From Betaproteobacteria bacterium (GTDB lineage Bacteria > Pseudomonadota > Gammaproteobacteria > Burkholderiales > Casimicrobiaceae): a stretch of 64,000 nucleotides of DNA. This document shows, one piece after another, positions 17,719-27,294 of this stretch. The DNA is taken from NCBI GenBank assembly GCA_013298765.1, contig JAAFJA010000014.1, forward strand, positions 42,341 to 106,340, read 5' to 3'. The first letter of the stretch is position 1. Every line of letters starts with the position of its first letter. Position numbers and translations under genes: made by a program. The notes under the pieces were generated by a model. It saw only the letters and a program-made list of their open reading frames with translations. It was not told the origin of the DNA and made no database searches.

Positions 17719-18220
17719 GGCGACCACCCTTTTACGGAACAGAGGTGGGCTCGCGAGAGCCCGGATTAACCCAACACAATCGAGGTGCAATTACGGGTTG
17801 CACCCAACCGTTGCTAAGTCAACCTCTGCCCGTGGCTCGCGCCGGGTTAAGTACTGTCTTGCATGTGCTCGCACTACAAAAATGCGCTCGCAATGCAAAA
17901 GGTCCGGAACCGGGCGCCGCTGGCGGGAGGCCGCGTCGTCAAACACGATAATTATCCCATGGGCGGATAGGTTCCCCGAAAGCGGGACACCCCGCACTTT
18001 CCGGTCGAAAGAGTGTAAAGCGCAGGATAAGAAAACGCTTAAGTCCGCAATGTGACGCCGCGCGACGCTGTGCGCCTGAGGCAAATCGCGAGTGGCGCGG
18101 TACTGCGCATCGCGGGTAAATGCAATAGAACGCCTAATCGGGGACGCTGTAGCGACTTTAGGTGACGCGCTCGATTCGGAGTTCACGCTGAGTTCACGCG
18201 GCTCGACTACGATTCGGCGC
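17719..18220. other. intergenic region with two hairpins upstream of the Rieske gene
   Basis: About 500 bp between divergent genes. It has a gggctc-gcga-gagccc hairpin at 17747-17762 and a gtgcaa/ttgcac hairpin at 17785-17803, both resembling dispersed REP-like palindromes. An open frame runs through 18092-18220 but lacks a convincing start. I see no other gene in it. Confidence 0.45.
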
Positions 18221-18727
18221 ATGAACTACGCGATTTACCTCGGCCGTTTGCGCAAAACAGCTATTTCCGTAAAGCCCATATTTTGTTTGGGCGTGACGGT
18301 GATTGCGCTTTTTAGCAACATAGCTCATTCAAAGCCCTCTCTCCCTGAAGGAATGTACCGCGTAGACTGGAATCGGCATGTCAGTGAGCTCTGCGTCGAT
18401 CACTTCACCAATGAAGACTTTGGGGCGAAGGATTGGCAGGGCGTGTTGGCGGCACAAGGCCCGATTTGCTCGCTGCATGATGTGCGAGAGACAAAGACTG
18501 AGCTGAGCTGGGTCGGCAGATGCAATCAGCCGTGGGTGGGGCGGGTGATTGAGGTTGAACACCGGGTGAAAGCGAAAATGCGCCGCGACGGTAGCTTCGA
18601 AATTTCGACTGAGCTCTCGGGCGGCCTCCAGGCCTCCATTCCGATCCGAGGCACTCCGATTAAGGGCGCAAACGGCAAGCCAAAACCCTGCGAACCTGGC
18701 GCCAAGATGTTTCGGCCTTGGAATTAG
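18221..18727 (+). CDS. secreted DUF3617-like protein
   Basis: A 168-residue protein. The ATG at 18221 gives a good signal peptide: a basic start, a hydrophobic core (IFCLGVTVIALFSNIAHS), cleavage before KPSLPEG. The mature part has GMYRVDWNRHVSELCVD, CSLHDVRETKTELSWVGRC and a C-terminal CEPGAKMF, with five cysteines after the signal that could form disulfides. This pattern resembles DUF3617 periplasmic proteins. No function is known, and homology is judged by eye only. Confidence 0.55.
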   Translation: MNYAIYLGRLRKTAISVKPIFCLGVTVIALFSNIAHSKPSLPEGMYRVDWNRHVSELCVDHFTNEDFGAKDWQGVLAAQGPICSLHDVRETKTELSWVGRCNQPWVGRVIEVEHRVKAKMRRDGSFEISTELSGGLQASIPIRGTPIKGANGKPKPCEPGAKMFRPWN

Positions 18728-18853
18728 GTCCGTCTGAGGAGGATCAGTCTGGCCGCGCCCCCCGAGCGGATGCTCGAATCGTAGGTTTCAATCGGGCATC
18801 GCCGCGGCGAACCAATCCTTAAAATCCTAAGCACCTCACTTTATTGCCGAAAC

Positions 18854-19102
18854 ATGGCCAAGTCCGCCCCCAAAACCTTTGAAGCCGCCCTCGAAGAGCT
18901 CGAAAAGCTCGTCGATTCGTTAGAAAGTGGCGAGCTTCCTCTCGCGGATTCGCTCTCGGCGTATAAGCGCGGCGCGGAGCTTCTCAAATACGCGCAGGCC
19001 GAGCTCGCGCAGGTTGAGCAACAGGTGAAAGTGCTCGAAGGCGATGTACTTAAACCGTTTGCGCTCGCGGGCGCGAGTGGCGCGAACGCTTCGGACGAGT
19101 AG
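18854..19102 (+). CDS. xseB: exodeoxyribonuclease VII small subunit
   Basis: An 82-residue helical protein that binds XseA to degrade single-stranded DNA. FEAALEELEKLVDSLESGEL and LPLADSLSAYKRGAELLKYA match the family. It is 6 bp before ispA, and the xseB-ispA-dxs order is a well-known conserved operon. Confidence 0.93.
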   Translation: MAKSAPKTFEAALEELEKLVDSLESGELPLADSLSAYKRGAELLKYAQAELAQVEQQVKVLEGDVLKPFALAGASGANASDE

Positions 19103-19108
19103 CCTCAC

Positions 19109-20005
19109 GTGAGCCAGATGTCCTTCGACGCGTGGTCGCACGCCCATCGTGCGCGCATTGAAACGGCCCTGAGTCGCTTTCTTCCCGGCGACGAGCTGCG
19201 CTCAGGCGAGCTTTGTGAGGCCATGCGCTACAGCGTATTGGGCGGCGGCAAACGGCTGCGTGCACTCTTGTCCTATGCCGCCGCTGAGGCGATCAACGCG
19301 AAAGCAGCGATCGCGGACCATGCTGCGGCTGCAGTGGAAATGATCCATGCTTACTCGCTGATTCATGACGACTTGCCGTGCATGGATAACGATGACATGC
19401 GTCGCGGCAAGCCCACCAATCATGTGAAATTTGGCGAAGCCACAGCAATGCTCGCAGGCGATGCACTGCAGCCGCTTGCTTTCCGTGTCGTTCTCGATGC
19501 GGCGCAGAGCGGTGCGAGCGCGAATGGCATCGTCGCAGCGACGCGTCTTTTGGCGGATGCCTCGGGGGCGTTTGGCATGGCGGGCGGACAGGCCATTGAT
19601 TTGGCGAACGTGGGCAAGCCGATGACGCAAGACGCGCTCGAAGAGATGCACGCGCTCAAAACGGGCGCGATGTTTAAGGCGGCGGTCGTGTTGCCCGCGC
19701 TCTTGTCGGAAGCCCCAGACCCGCGCATTGCAGCGCTCGAAGTCTTCGCGCAGAACATTGGGCTCGCGTTTCAAGTCGTTGACGATGTGCTCGATGCCAC
19801 CGCCGATAGTGAAACGCTCGGCAAAACGGCAGGCAAAGACGCGCAAAATGAGAAGCCCACGTTTGTTTCGCTGATGGGCATTGACGCGGCGCACACCTAT
19901 GCGCGGGCACTTACGCGTAACGCAATTGCTGCGCTTGAGGGTAGCGATATGCCGTGTTCGCGGCTCATTGAAGTGGCCTTCGCAATGGCCGACAGAAAAT
20001 CCTAG
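19109..20005 (+). CDS. ispA: farnesyl diphosphate synthase
   Basis: A 298-residue trans-prenyltransferase that condenses IPP with DMAPP and GPP to make farnesyl diphosphate. The first aspartate-rich motif is DDLPCMDNDD (residues 87-96) followed by MRRGKPTNHVKFGEA; the second is DDVLDATADSETLGK near residue 228. GGGKRLRALL binds the diphosphate. The start is GTG at 19109 or ATG at 19118. It sits between xseB and dxs, so isoprenoid precursor supply and use are co-expressed. Confidence 0.94.
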   Translation: MSQMSFDAWSHAHRARIETALSRFLPGDELRSGELCEAMRYSVLGGGKRLRALLSYAAAEAINAKAAIADHAAAAVEMIHAYSLIHDDLPCMDNDDMRRGKPTNHVKFGEATAMLAGDALQPLAFRVVLDAAQSGASANGIVAATRLLADASGAFGMAGGQAIDLANVGKPMTQDALEEMHALKTGAMFKAAVVLPALLSEAPDPRIAALEVFAQNIGLAFQVVDDVLDATADSETLGKTAGKDAQNEKPTFVSLMGIDAAHTYARALTRNAIAALEGSDMPCSRLIEVAFAMADRKS

Positions 20006-20008
20006 ATC

Positions 20009-21841
20009 ATGTTGGAACAGATTAATTTTCCTGCGCAGCTTCGCGAGCAACCGCCCGCGAATCTCAAAGCCGTTTGCGATGAGCTTCGCGCGTACGTGCT
20101 CAATTCCGTCTCGAAGACGGGCGGTCATCTTTCATCGAACTTGGGTGTTGTCGAGCTCACCGTCGCGCTTCACTACTGCTACAACACGCCGCATGATCGT
20201 TTGGTGTGGGACGTAGGTCATCAGTGCTACCCACACAAAATTTTGACCGGTCGGCGTGATCGCATGAGCACGCTCAGGCAGTGGCAGGGGCTCGCTGGAT
20301 TCCCCAAGCGCGATGAAAGCGAGTACGACACCTTTGGCGTTGCACACTCGTCGACGAGTATTTCGGCCGCGCTCGGCATGGCCGTGGCTGCGAAGGCGAA
20401 AGGCGAAGATCGCCGCGTCGTCGCCATCATCGGCGATGGCTCAATGAGCGCGGGCATGGCGTTTGAGGCGCTCAACAATGCCGGTGCGATGGATGCCAAT
20501 ATGTTGGTAATCCTGAACGACAACGAAATGTCGATCAGCAACCCGGTGGGTGCGCTTAACAAATATCTCTCACGCCTGCTCGCAAGCCGCACGTACGGTG
20601 CGGTGCGTAGCGCCGGTAAGAGCGTGCTCTCCGCATTGCCGCCGCCAGTTTCTCGCTTCGCGCGGCGTTGGGAAGAACACATGAAGGGCATGGTTCTTCC
20701 GGGCACGATGTGGGAAGAATTTGGCTTTAACTACATTGGCCCGATCGACGGCCACGATGTGGATTTGCTGGTTGATACGCTCAACAAAATCAAAGATAAA
20801 CCGGGTCCACAGTTTCTTCACGTGCTCACGCGCAAGGGCGCGGGCTACGAGCGCGCGGAGGATGATCCGATCCTCTATCACGGCGTCGGCAAGTTCGATC
20901 ATCAAGTGGGGATTCAATCGAAGGTTGCGAAACCGACTTACTCGGAAACGTTTGGCAGTTGGCTATGCGACGTCGCAAAGACCGATCCAACGCTCGTGGC
21001 TATCACGCCCGCGATGATCGAAGGCTCCGGCATGCAGCGCTTCGCGAAGGAATATCCTGATCGCTGCTTCGATGTCGGTATCGCCGAGCAGCACAGCGTC
21101 ACCTTTGCGGCGGGTCTCGCCTGCGAAGGCATGAAGCCGGTCGTTGCGATTTATTCGACCTTCTTGCAGCGCGCGTACGATCAACTGGTGCACGATGTCG
21201 TGTTGCAGAACCTGCCCGTCGTGTTCGCGATTGATCGCGCCGGGCTCGTGGGCGCGGATGGCCCCACGCATGCAGGTTCATTCGATGTGGCGTTCATGCG
21301 CTGCCTCCCGAACATGACGATCCTCTCGGCAAGTTCAGCCGCAGAAACACGCGCGATGCTCAATTTCGCGCTCGAAATGAAATCACCTGTCGCCGTGCGC
21401 TATCCGCGTGGCGCGGCACACGGCGAGCCTGACGCTACGATTACGCCGATTCAACTCGGCAAGGGCGAAGTCGTGCGCAAGGGTGAAAAGATTGCGATGC
21501 TCGCCTGGGGCTCGATGCTCCATCCGTCGCTCGCGGTCGCCGAAAAGCTGAACGCAACGGTGGCCAACATGCGCTTCGCAAAACCAATCGACGAAGCGCT
21601 CATTCGCGAACTCGCAGCCACGCATGACGCGCTGGTTACGCTTGAAGAGGCCAGCGTGCAAGGCAGCGCTGGAAGCGCGGTCGCAGAATTTCTCTCGGCG
21701 AATTCGATCCCGACCAAATTGCTCACGGTCGGCTTGCCCGACAATTTCATCGAACAGGGCGACCCCGCAATCATGCTCGCATCCGTCGGGTTGGATGCGG
21801 CGGGCATCGAGGCATCAATCCGCGCGTTCACTGTTAGCTGA
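20009..21841 (+). CDS. dxs: 1-deoxy-D-xylulose-5-phosphate synthase
   Basis: A 610-residue thiamine-diphosphate enzyme that joins pyruvate and glyceraldehyde-3-phosphate, the entry step of the MEP isoprenoid pathway. Near the N-terminus are [20 protein letters not shown] and [16 protein letters not shown]; the ThDP-binding [18 protein letters not shown] follows around residue 150. The transketolase central domain has [17 protein letters not shown] and [18 protein letters not shown]. It begins 3 bp after ispA. Confidence 0.95.
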   Translation: MLEQINFPAQLREQPPANLKAVCDELRAYVLNSVSKTGGHLSSNLGVVELTVALHYCYNTPHDRLVWDVGHQCYPHKILTGRRDRMSTLRQWQGLAGFPKRDESEYDTFGVAHSSTSISAALGMAVAAKAKGEDRRVVAIIGDGSMSAGMAFEALNNAGAMDANMLVILNDNEMSISNPVGALNKYLSRLLASRTYGAVRSAGKSVLSALPPPVSRFARRWEEHMKGMVLPGTMWEEFGFNYIGPIDGHDVDLLVDTLNKIKDKPGPQFLHVLTRKGAGYERAEDDPILYHGVGKFDHQVGIQSKVAKPTYSETFGSWLCDVAKTDPTLVAITPAMIEGSGMQRFAKEYPDRCFDVGIAEQHSVTFAAGLACEGMKPVVAIYSTFLQRAYDQLVHDVVLQNLPVVFAIDRAGLVGADGPTHAGSFDVAFMRCLPNMTILSASSAAETRAMLNFALEMKSPVAVRYPRGAAHGEPDATITPIQLGKGEVVRKGEKIAMLAWGSMLHPSLAVAEKLNATVANMRFAKPIDEALIRELAATHDALVTLEEASVQGSAGSAVAEFLSANSIPTKLLTVGLPDNFIEQGDPAIMLASVGLDAAGIEASIRAFTVS

Positions 21842-21891
21842 GAGCGACTCTTCGTGTCTCGCCTCAGTGCATTGGGGGCAAGATGAAATAA

Positions 21892-21915
21892 TTTCCTAAA
21901 TTCAATACTAGGAAA
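21892..21915. terminator. hairpin between convergent dxs and S9 peptidase gene
   Basis: A 7-bp stem (tttccta / taggaaa) with a 10-nt loop in the 104-bp convergent gap. It is A/T-rich on both flanks and may act in both directions. Confidence 0.45.
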
Positions 21916-21945
21916 TTCAGCGCCTAGCCCAGATAAAAATGCGGC

Positions 21946-24003
21946 TTAGTAGCCAGAGCCGTTCCGCTTATGCAAATAGCGATCAAAGAAGAGTGTTGCC
22001 GTGGCGAATTGGTAATCCTGGTTGTCGCGTTTCGCAAAGCCGTGGCCTTCGTCTTCCGCGAGCAGGTACCAGACGGGCGTGCCGTTGGCGCGTACTTTTT
22101 TTACGATCTGTTCGGCTTCCGTGAACGGCACGCGAGGATCGTTCTTTCCGTGCGAAATCAACACTGGAATTCGTATTTTGTCGGCATGGGTGAGCGGCGA
22201 AATTAACTCAAGAAAACGTCGTGTAGCCGGATCACGCTCGTCGCCGTATTCGCTGCGCCGTAAGTCACGCCGATACGTTTCAGTGTTCTCAAGGAAGTTC
22301 ACGAAGTGTGAGATTCCGACCGAGCTGTAAACCGCCGACATCCGGTCACCGTAGGTAATGCCTGCCGCCAGCGCGATGTAGCCACCGTAGCTGCCGCCCA
22401 TGATCGCAACACGCGACGCATCCAAATCCGGTTGAGTTGCAATCCAATCGAGAAGCGTGCCTATATCTCGAACCGCGCTTTCACGCTTGAAACCGTTATC
22501 CGCTTCACGAAACTTCTTCCCGAATCCGCTTGATCCGCGAATGTTCGGATAAATCATCGCGACGCCGCGCTCGTTGATCCAAAAATTCATGCGCCCCCGA
22601 AAACCAGGGCGTGATTGCGCAACGGGGCCGCCATGCACATTGATGATGACTGGAAATTTCGCGGCAGGCGGTCGCGGCAGCGAACGCGGCGGCTTGTGGA
22701 TCAAACCGGTGATCGTCATCCCATCAAAACTCTTCCACGCGATCGGCGAGGCTTCGGCGAACGGGCGATCAACATCGGGCACGCTGGAATGCTGCGTCCA
22801 GCGCAACACTTGCTGAGCATCGACGTCGATCGAAAAAACTTCGCCAGGCGAATCCGCTGATTCGATGGTGAGCGCGAGGTCGCGACCGTTCCTATGCCAC
22901 GCGACCGAGGTGATGAGTCCGGGAGGAAGCGTTGGCACGGCAAGCTGCGTTAAATCCTCCGCGAAGAGCTTCAACTGCGCAAGCCCGTTCACGTTCAACA
23001 GCACCGCGAGCCGACCGTTTGATTTCGATACGCTCCAGGTATCCACATCATGCGGAAACTTTCGCGTGATCCATTCACGCTCGCCCGTTCGCAGATCGGT
23101 ACGCGCGAGTTTCACGAAATCATCGTCCACGGTTCGCCGATGTACGAAGCGATCCCCTGATTGTTCGTCGTCAAACGCGAACCCGTCATCAATCTTGCGC
23201 CGCTGACCGGTGGCTAAATCGAGGGACCACGCGATGCTGCGTCCATCGGTTTGCGCTTCGGAAAGCACAAGCCGATTTTCTCGGTCTAGCCATTTCAAAA
23301 CACTCCAGCCCGCACCTTGCAACGTCGCCAAGCGAAAACGCGCTTCCGGCTGCAGCGGATTCATGGCGTATACCGTGAGTGACGATTGCTCACGCCGCAC
23401 GCCGTTCGCAGCCGTTCGATCCAGCGGACTCGAAGTGATGATGAGTTTGTCGCGGGCGCTGTTCCAAGGGCCAATGGCATGCAGCTCGCCGTTCGGCGTG
23501 ATCTGTTTTTCTTCTAGCGTTCGCGGGTCAAGTCGATAGATTTGCGTGGCTTCGTCGCCACCGCGATCACGCGCGAACAAGATATAGCTTCCACGCTTTG
23601 CTTCGAAGATTGCATCGCGCACGGGCTCGCGTCCGCGTGTGAGCTGAATCGGCTTTGCCTTCGGATCGGTGAGCAAAAAGAGTTGCGCTGAGTTTGCGCC
23701 ACGCCGGAGTACGAGCATGTCTTGCTCTGTCGGGTGCCAAGCAACGAAACGCGTCGGGTAGAACTCACCGTAGGGCTCGATGTCGTCAGCCAGCGCTTGC
23801 GGAACGGGTGGCGCACCGTCAATCTTCATCGCCGATGGCGGCAGCATCGAGATGCCGTGATTGACGTGGCCGTCTTTTGCCGATACCGGCACGATGTGCA
23901 GTGCGGCAATCGAGGCAAATAGCCAAGCCGCTAGCGCGAGCGCGACAGGTGTCGCTCGCCCGCTAGCAGGTTGTGCGCTCCTCCGCTCTTCCACCCGCCG
24001 CAT
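21946..24003 (-). CDS. secreted S9-family (prolyl oligopeptidase-type) peptidase
   Basis: A 685-residue serine peptidase. The ATG at 24003 gives a signal peptide ending near VPVSAKDG; the open frame continues upstream into mutL but is non-coding there. The N-terminal ~400 residues form the beta-propeller (FVAWHPTEQDMLVLRRG; WSLDLATGQRRKIDDG). The hydrolase domain has the nucleophile elbow GGSYGGY at about residue 537, the aspartate in HGKNDPRVPF and the histidine in DEGHGFAKR. It probably cleaves short peptides in the periplasm. Its start codon is only 12 bp from the likely mutL start on the other strand. Confidence 0.88.
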   Translation of the reverse strand: MRRVEERRSAQPASGRATPVALALAAWLFASIAALHIVPVSAKDGHVNHGISMLPPSAMKIDGAPPVPQALADDIEPYGEFYPTRFVAWHPTEQDMLVLRRGANSAQLFLLTDPKAKPIQLTRGREPVRDAIFEAKRGSYILFARDRGGDEATQIYRLDPRTLEEKQITPNGELHAIGPWNSARDKLIITSSPLDRTAANGVRREQSSLTVYAMNPLQPEARFRLATLQGAGWSVLKWLDRENRLVLSEAQTDGRSIAWSLDLATGQRRKIDDGFAFDDEQSGDRFVHRRTVDDDFVKLARTDLRTGEREWITRKFPHDVDTWSVSKSNGRLAVLLNVNGLAQLKLFAEDLTQLAVPTLPPGLITSVAWHRNGRDLALTIESADSPGEVFSIDVDAQQVLRWTQHSSVPDVDRPFAEASPIAWKSFDGMTITGLIHKPPRSLPRPPAAKFPVIINVHGGPVAQSRPGFRGRMNFWINERGVAMIYPNIRGSSGFGKKFREADNGFKRESAVRDIGTLLDWIATQPDLDASRVAIMGGSYGGYIALAAGITYGDRMSAVYSSVGISHFVNFLENTETYRRDLRRSEYGDERDPATRRFLELISPLTHADKIRIPVLISHGKNDPRVPFTEAEQIVKKVRANGTPVWYLLAEDEGHGFAKRDNQDYQFATATLFFDRYLHKRNGSGY

Positions 24004-24015
24004 ACAATTTGGCGG

Positions 24016-25968
24016 GTGAACGCGACGCTCCCTAAAGAATCTTTTTCGCAAAGTTCCGCGATTGTGCCAGAGCCCGCGTCCAATGGGGCGTTGAGCGCTG
24101 CACCCGTTGCCGAACGGCGACAAATCCGAGCCCTGCCCGATCATCTGGTGAACCAAATCGCGGCCGGCGAGGTGATTGAGCGCCCCGCCGCTGCGCTCAA
24201 AGAGCTGATCGAAAACGCCGTAGACGCGGGTGCGCGAACGGTCGAAATTGAATTGAAAGCGGGCGGCACCGCGCTCTTGCAAGTCACCGACGACGGCGGC
24301 GGCATCGCGGGCGAGGAATTACCCCTCGCACTCGCGCGCCATGCCACATCCAAAATTGCAACGCTTGATGATTTAGAGTCAGTCGGCTCGTTTGGGTTTC
24401 GCGGTGAAGCGCTGGCATCGATCGCGTCGGTTTCGCGACTATCGCTGACCAGCCGCACGGCCTTTGCCGAGAGCGCGTTACGCATTCGCGCCGAAGGCGG
24501 GAGCGTGTATCCGAGCGAACCCGTCTCGGCGCGTCAAGGCACGACGGTCTCAGTGGCCGAGCTTTTCTTCAACACCCCCGCACGCCGTCGATTCCTGAAA
24601 ACGGAAGCGACTGAGTTCGCTCACTGCTTGGAAGCGGTCAAGCGCGCCGCACTGGCGCGCCCTGATGTCGCTTTTCAGCTTAAACACAATGATCGCGTGG
24701 TGTTTCGCGCGCCTGCGCAGGCGCGCGCGGATCGCGTCGCCGAGGTCTTGTCGCGCGACTGGTTCGCCGCATCGAACCGTGTCGAGGTCATCGGCGCAAT
24801 GTTGAGTGTTGAAGGCTATGTGCTGCGCCCGAATTCAAGTGTCTCGAATCGCGATGCACAACATTTATTTGTGAACGGTCGCTGGGTGCGCGATCGTGTG
24901 GTGCTGCATGCGATTCGCGATGCGCTGCGCGATCAGATGCATGGCGCAAGCGCGCCGTCATTCGTGCTCTCGCTCACACTTGATCCGCGTGCGGTTGATG
25001 TCAACGTGCATCCGGCAAAAACCGAAGTGCGCTTTCGTGATTCGCAGGCCGTGCATCAGTTTGTGCGTCGTGCTGTTGAGCGCGCGCTCGCGGCGAGCGT
25101 GTCGAGCGAAAGCGCCGCGTCTGCTGCGCCGAAACTTTTCGGAATGCAAATCGATGTGAGCCCACCGGTTTCGCCGCAAACGAGCGCCAGCGGTTTTGCC
25201 TATCAGCCGCGAACGAGCTCATTCGATTTCAAAGTATCAGAGCGAACGACGGCGTTCGTATTCGGCGCGAACACTCAGCGCGAAGACTCGCAACCGATCT
25301 CAGGCGAGTCTTCGGGCGGCCCGCTGACCGCTTCGACAGACTCGCCGCAAGCCACGTCCGCGGCGCTCCCGGCGGGCGATCACCCGCTCGGCTTCGCGCT
25401 CGCGCAATTGCACGGCGTCTACATCCTCGCGCAAAACGCGCAAGGCCTCGTGCTGATCGATATGCATGCAGCGCATGAGCGCATCGTGTTCGAGAAACTG
25501 CGCGCGAGCAGCTTAGGATCTGACGCCAACATCGCAACACAGCGCCTCTTGATCCCAAGCGTGATGCAGGCCAGTGCGAAAGAAATCGGAAACGTTGAGC
25601 AGCATCGCGATGCATTGTCGAGTCTGGGTTTCGACGTGAGCGTCACTGGGCCGCAAACCTTGGCGATTCGCTCGGTGCCTAGTTTGCTGGCAGACGCGGG
25701 CGTCGAAGCGCTCGTGCGAAGCGTGCTTGCTGAATTCGATGAACTGGGTGTGAGCGCAACGATTGACAGCGCCCGCGACGAACTCTTGTCCACCATGGCT
25801 TGCCACGCTGCGGTGCGCGCCAATCGCGCGCTCACCGTCGCCGAGATGAACGCGTTGCTGCGCGAAATGGAAGCCACCGAACGCTCAGGACAATGCAATC
25901 ACGGTCGCCCGACGTGGTATCAGCTCACGATGAAGGAGTTAGATTCGCTCTTCATGCGCGGGCGTTGA
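24016..25968 (+). CDS. mutL: DNA mismatch repair protein MutL
   Basis: A ~650-residue GHKL ATPase that links MutS to strand incision. N-terminal motifs: IRALPDHLVNQIAAGEVIER, ELIENAVDAGARTVEIEL, GFRGEALASIASVS and FFNTPARRRFLK. The C-terminal dimerisation domain has MHAAHERIVFEKLR and, near the end, ACHAAVRANRALT and QCNHGRPTWYQL. No metal-binding endonuclease motif (DQHAAHERI-DMHA-type DxHxxxE plus CPHGRP) is clear: MHAAHE and CNHGRP are present, but activity is uncertain. The GTG at 24016 is my choice; GTG at 24063 would also fit, giving a start closer to family norm. Confidence 0.92.
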   Translation: MNATLPKESFSQSSAIVPEPASNGALSAAPVAERRQIRALPDHLVNQIAAGEVIERPAAALKELIENAVDAGARTVEIELKAGGTALLQVTDDGGGIAGEELPLALARHATSKIATLDDLESVGSFGFRGEALASIASVSRLSLTSRTAFAESALRIRAEGGSVYPSEPVSARQGTTVSVAELFFNTPARRRFLKTEATEFAHCLEAVKRAALARPDVAFQLKHNDRVVFRAPAQARADRVAEVLSRDWFAASNRVEVIGAMLSVEGYVLRPNSSVSNRDAQHLFVNGRWVRDRVVLHAIRDALRDQMHGASAPSFVLSLTLDPRAVDVNVHPAKTEVRFRDSQAVHQFVRRAVERALAASVSSESAASAAPKLFGMQIDVSPPVSPQTSASGFAYQPRTSSFDFKVSERTTAFVFGANTQREDSQPISGESSGGPLTASTDSPQATSAALPAGDHPLGFALAQLHGVYILAQNAQGLVLIDMHAAHERIVFEKLRASSLGSDANIATQRLLIPSVMQASAKEIGNVEQHRDALSSLGFDVSVTGPQTLAIRSVPSLLADAGVEALVRSVLAEFDELGVSATIDSARDELLSTMACHAAVRANRALTVAEMNALLREMEATERSGQCNHGRPTWYQLTMKELDSLFMRGR

Positions 25969-26012
25969 GTCGTTCGCAAATCGAAATCGCTTTCTCTGGT
26001 GCAGCGCTTTTA

Positions 26013-26270
26013 TTTTTGCCACAGATTCACACAGATGAACACAGATAAATTTCGGCGCGTTTGACCGCGCCTACAAATCGCTCTGTGTGCCTTGAACAAA
26101 GCATTTTTTGACGCAGATTAACGCAGATTAAGTCAGTTGATTTACGCAGATTTTTTTTACGAGTTCCTTATGAAGTATCTGTGTCCATCTGTGTGAATCT
26201 GTGGCAAAAAACCGCAGGGAAGAATCTGCGTTAATCTGTGTGAAATCAGCGTTAATCTGCGTCAAAAGAA
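26013..26270. repeat. 10-bp-unit inverted repeat element E1 (two interleaved pairs)
   Basis: Four blocks of ~10-bp units fill the mutL-miaA gap. Block A (26013-26047, gccacagattcacacagat type) pairs with A' (26177-26211) over 35 bp with one mismatch. Block B (26104-26158, gacgcagattaacgcag type) pairs with B' (26221-26270), perfectly at least over the outer 17 bp. The order is A-B-A'-B', so the two hairpins cannot both form fully. B' ends a few bases before the miaA start. Confidence 0.85.
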
Positions 26271-26276
26271 TCGTTC

Positions 26277-27203
26277 GTGAAAGCTCCCGTCCTCCTTCTC
26301 ATCGGCCCCACCGCCAGCGGTAAAACTGCAGCGGCGCTTGAGCTTGCCGAGCGGTTTAACGCTGAGATCGTGAGCGTTGATTCGGCGCTGGTTTATCGCG
26401 ATATGAACATTGGCACCGCGAAGCCGAGCGCGGACGAAAAGGCGCGCGTGCCGCATCACTTGATCGACTTGATCGATCCGACCGAGCGCTATTCGGTCGC
26501 GCAGTTTCTCCACGACGCGATGGCCGCCATTCGCGACATTCAATCGCGCGGAGGGATGCCGCTCTTGGTGGGCGGCACCATGCTCTATGCGAATGCGCTG
26601 CTCGTTGGCATGAGCGATGTGCCGCCGACCGATGAGTCCATTCGCGCGCAGGTGAATGCAGAAATCGCAAGCCACGGCATCGAAGCGCTGCATGCAAAAC
26701 TGCGAACCGTCGATCCCGAAACCGCAGAACGCCTTCCGCCCGCTGACGCCCAAAGAATTGGGCGAGCCTACGAAGTTTTTTTACAAACAGGTCAGCCACT
26801 TTCTAGCATGCAGTCCAAAAGAAAATGCGCTTTGAGCGATGTGGCCCATTTCGTGATTCGCTGGCTCCCGCAGGATCGCGCCTGGCTGCACGCGCGCTGC
26901 GAAGAGCGTCTGCGCACGATGTTCGACGCGGGATTCGTCGATGAAGTGACGTTGCTCACGACGAAGTATTCGCTCACGCCAGACATGTCCTCCATGCGCT
27001 GCGTCGGCTATCGCCAAGTGCTCGATGTGCTGCAAGGCCGCGCCCCGGAAAACGAAATGTTCGACCGCGCCTTGTTCGCAACGCGACAACTCGCGAAACG
27101 ACAACTCACGTGGTTGCGCAGTTTGCCGGGGGAGATTGTCTATTGCGATGCGGCGGATGCGGTGGCGCGGGCGGCGGCGTTGGTGCGGGAACGGCTACGT
27201 TGA
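26277..27203 (+). CDS. miaA: tRNA dimethylallyltransferase
   Basis: A 308-residue enzyme that adds dimethylallyl to N6 of A37 in tRNAs reading UNN codons. P-loop GPTASGKT is at residues 10-17; VSVDSALVYRDMNIGTAKP and PHHLIDLIDPTERYSVAQF follow, then LLVGGTMLYANALL and the C-terminal MRCVGYRQVLDVL and TRQLAKRQLTWLRSLPG. The start is GTG at 26277; there is no Shine-Dalgarno because the leader is the repeat element E1. The mutL-miaA order is conserved in proteobacteria, though the repeat now separates them. Confidence 0.93.
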   Translation: MKAPVLLLIGPTASGKTAAALELAERFNAEIVSVDSALVYRDMNIGTAKPSADEKARVPHHLIDLIDPTERYSVAQFLHDAMAAIRDIQSRGGMPLLVGGTMLYANALLVGMSDVPPTDESIRAQVNAEIASHGIEALHAKLRTVDPETAERLPPADAQRIGRAYEVFLQTGQPLSSMQSKRKCALSDVAHFVIRWLPQDRAWLHARCEERLRTMFDAGFVDEVTLLTTKYSLTPDMSSMRCVGYRQVLDVLQGRAPENEMFDRALFATRQLAKRQLTWLRSLPGEIVYCDAADAVARAAALVRERLR

Positions 27204-27294
27204 CATAGGCGAAGGTTGAGGAGTGTTTGTCGCGCGTTCGGTACGAGAGTGAGGGCGCAGATGCGGCCCATTTGACATTCTCTTTACCGATGAA

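Noticed and set aside
19202-20128. 308-codon minus-strand open frame across ispA
   Set aside because: Antisense to ispA and the dxs start; composition is Arg/His-rich as expected of a shadow frame.
26013-26270. Possible CRISPR array from regular repeats
   Set aside because: Units are ~10 bp, adjacent and inverted, with no unique spacers of 30-40 bp and no cas genes.
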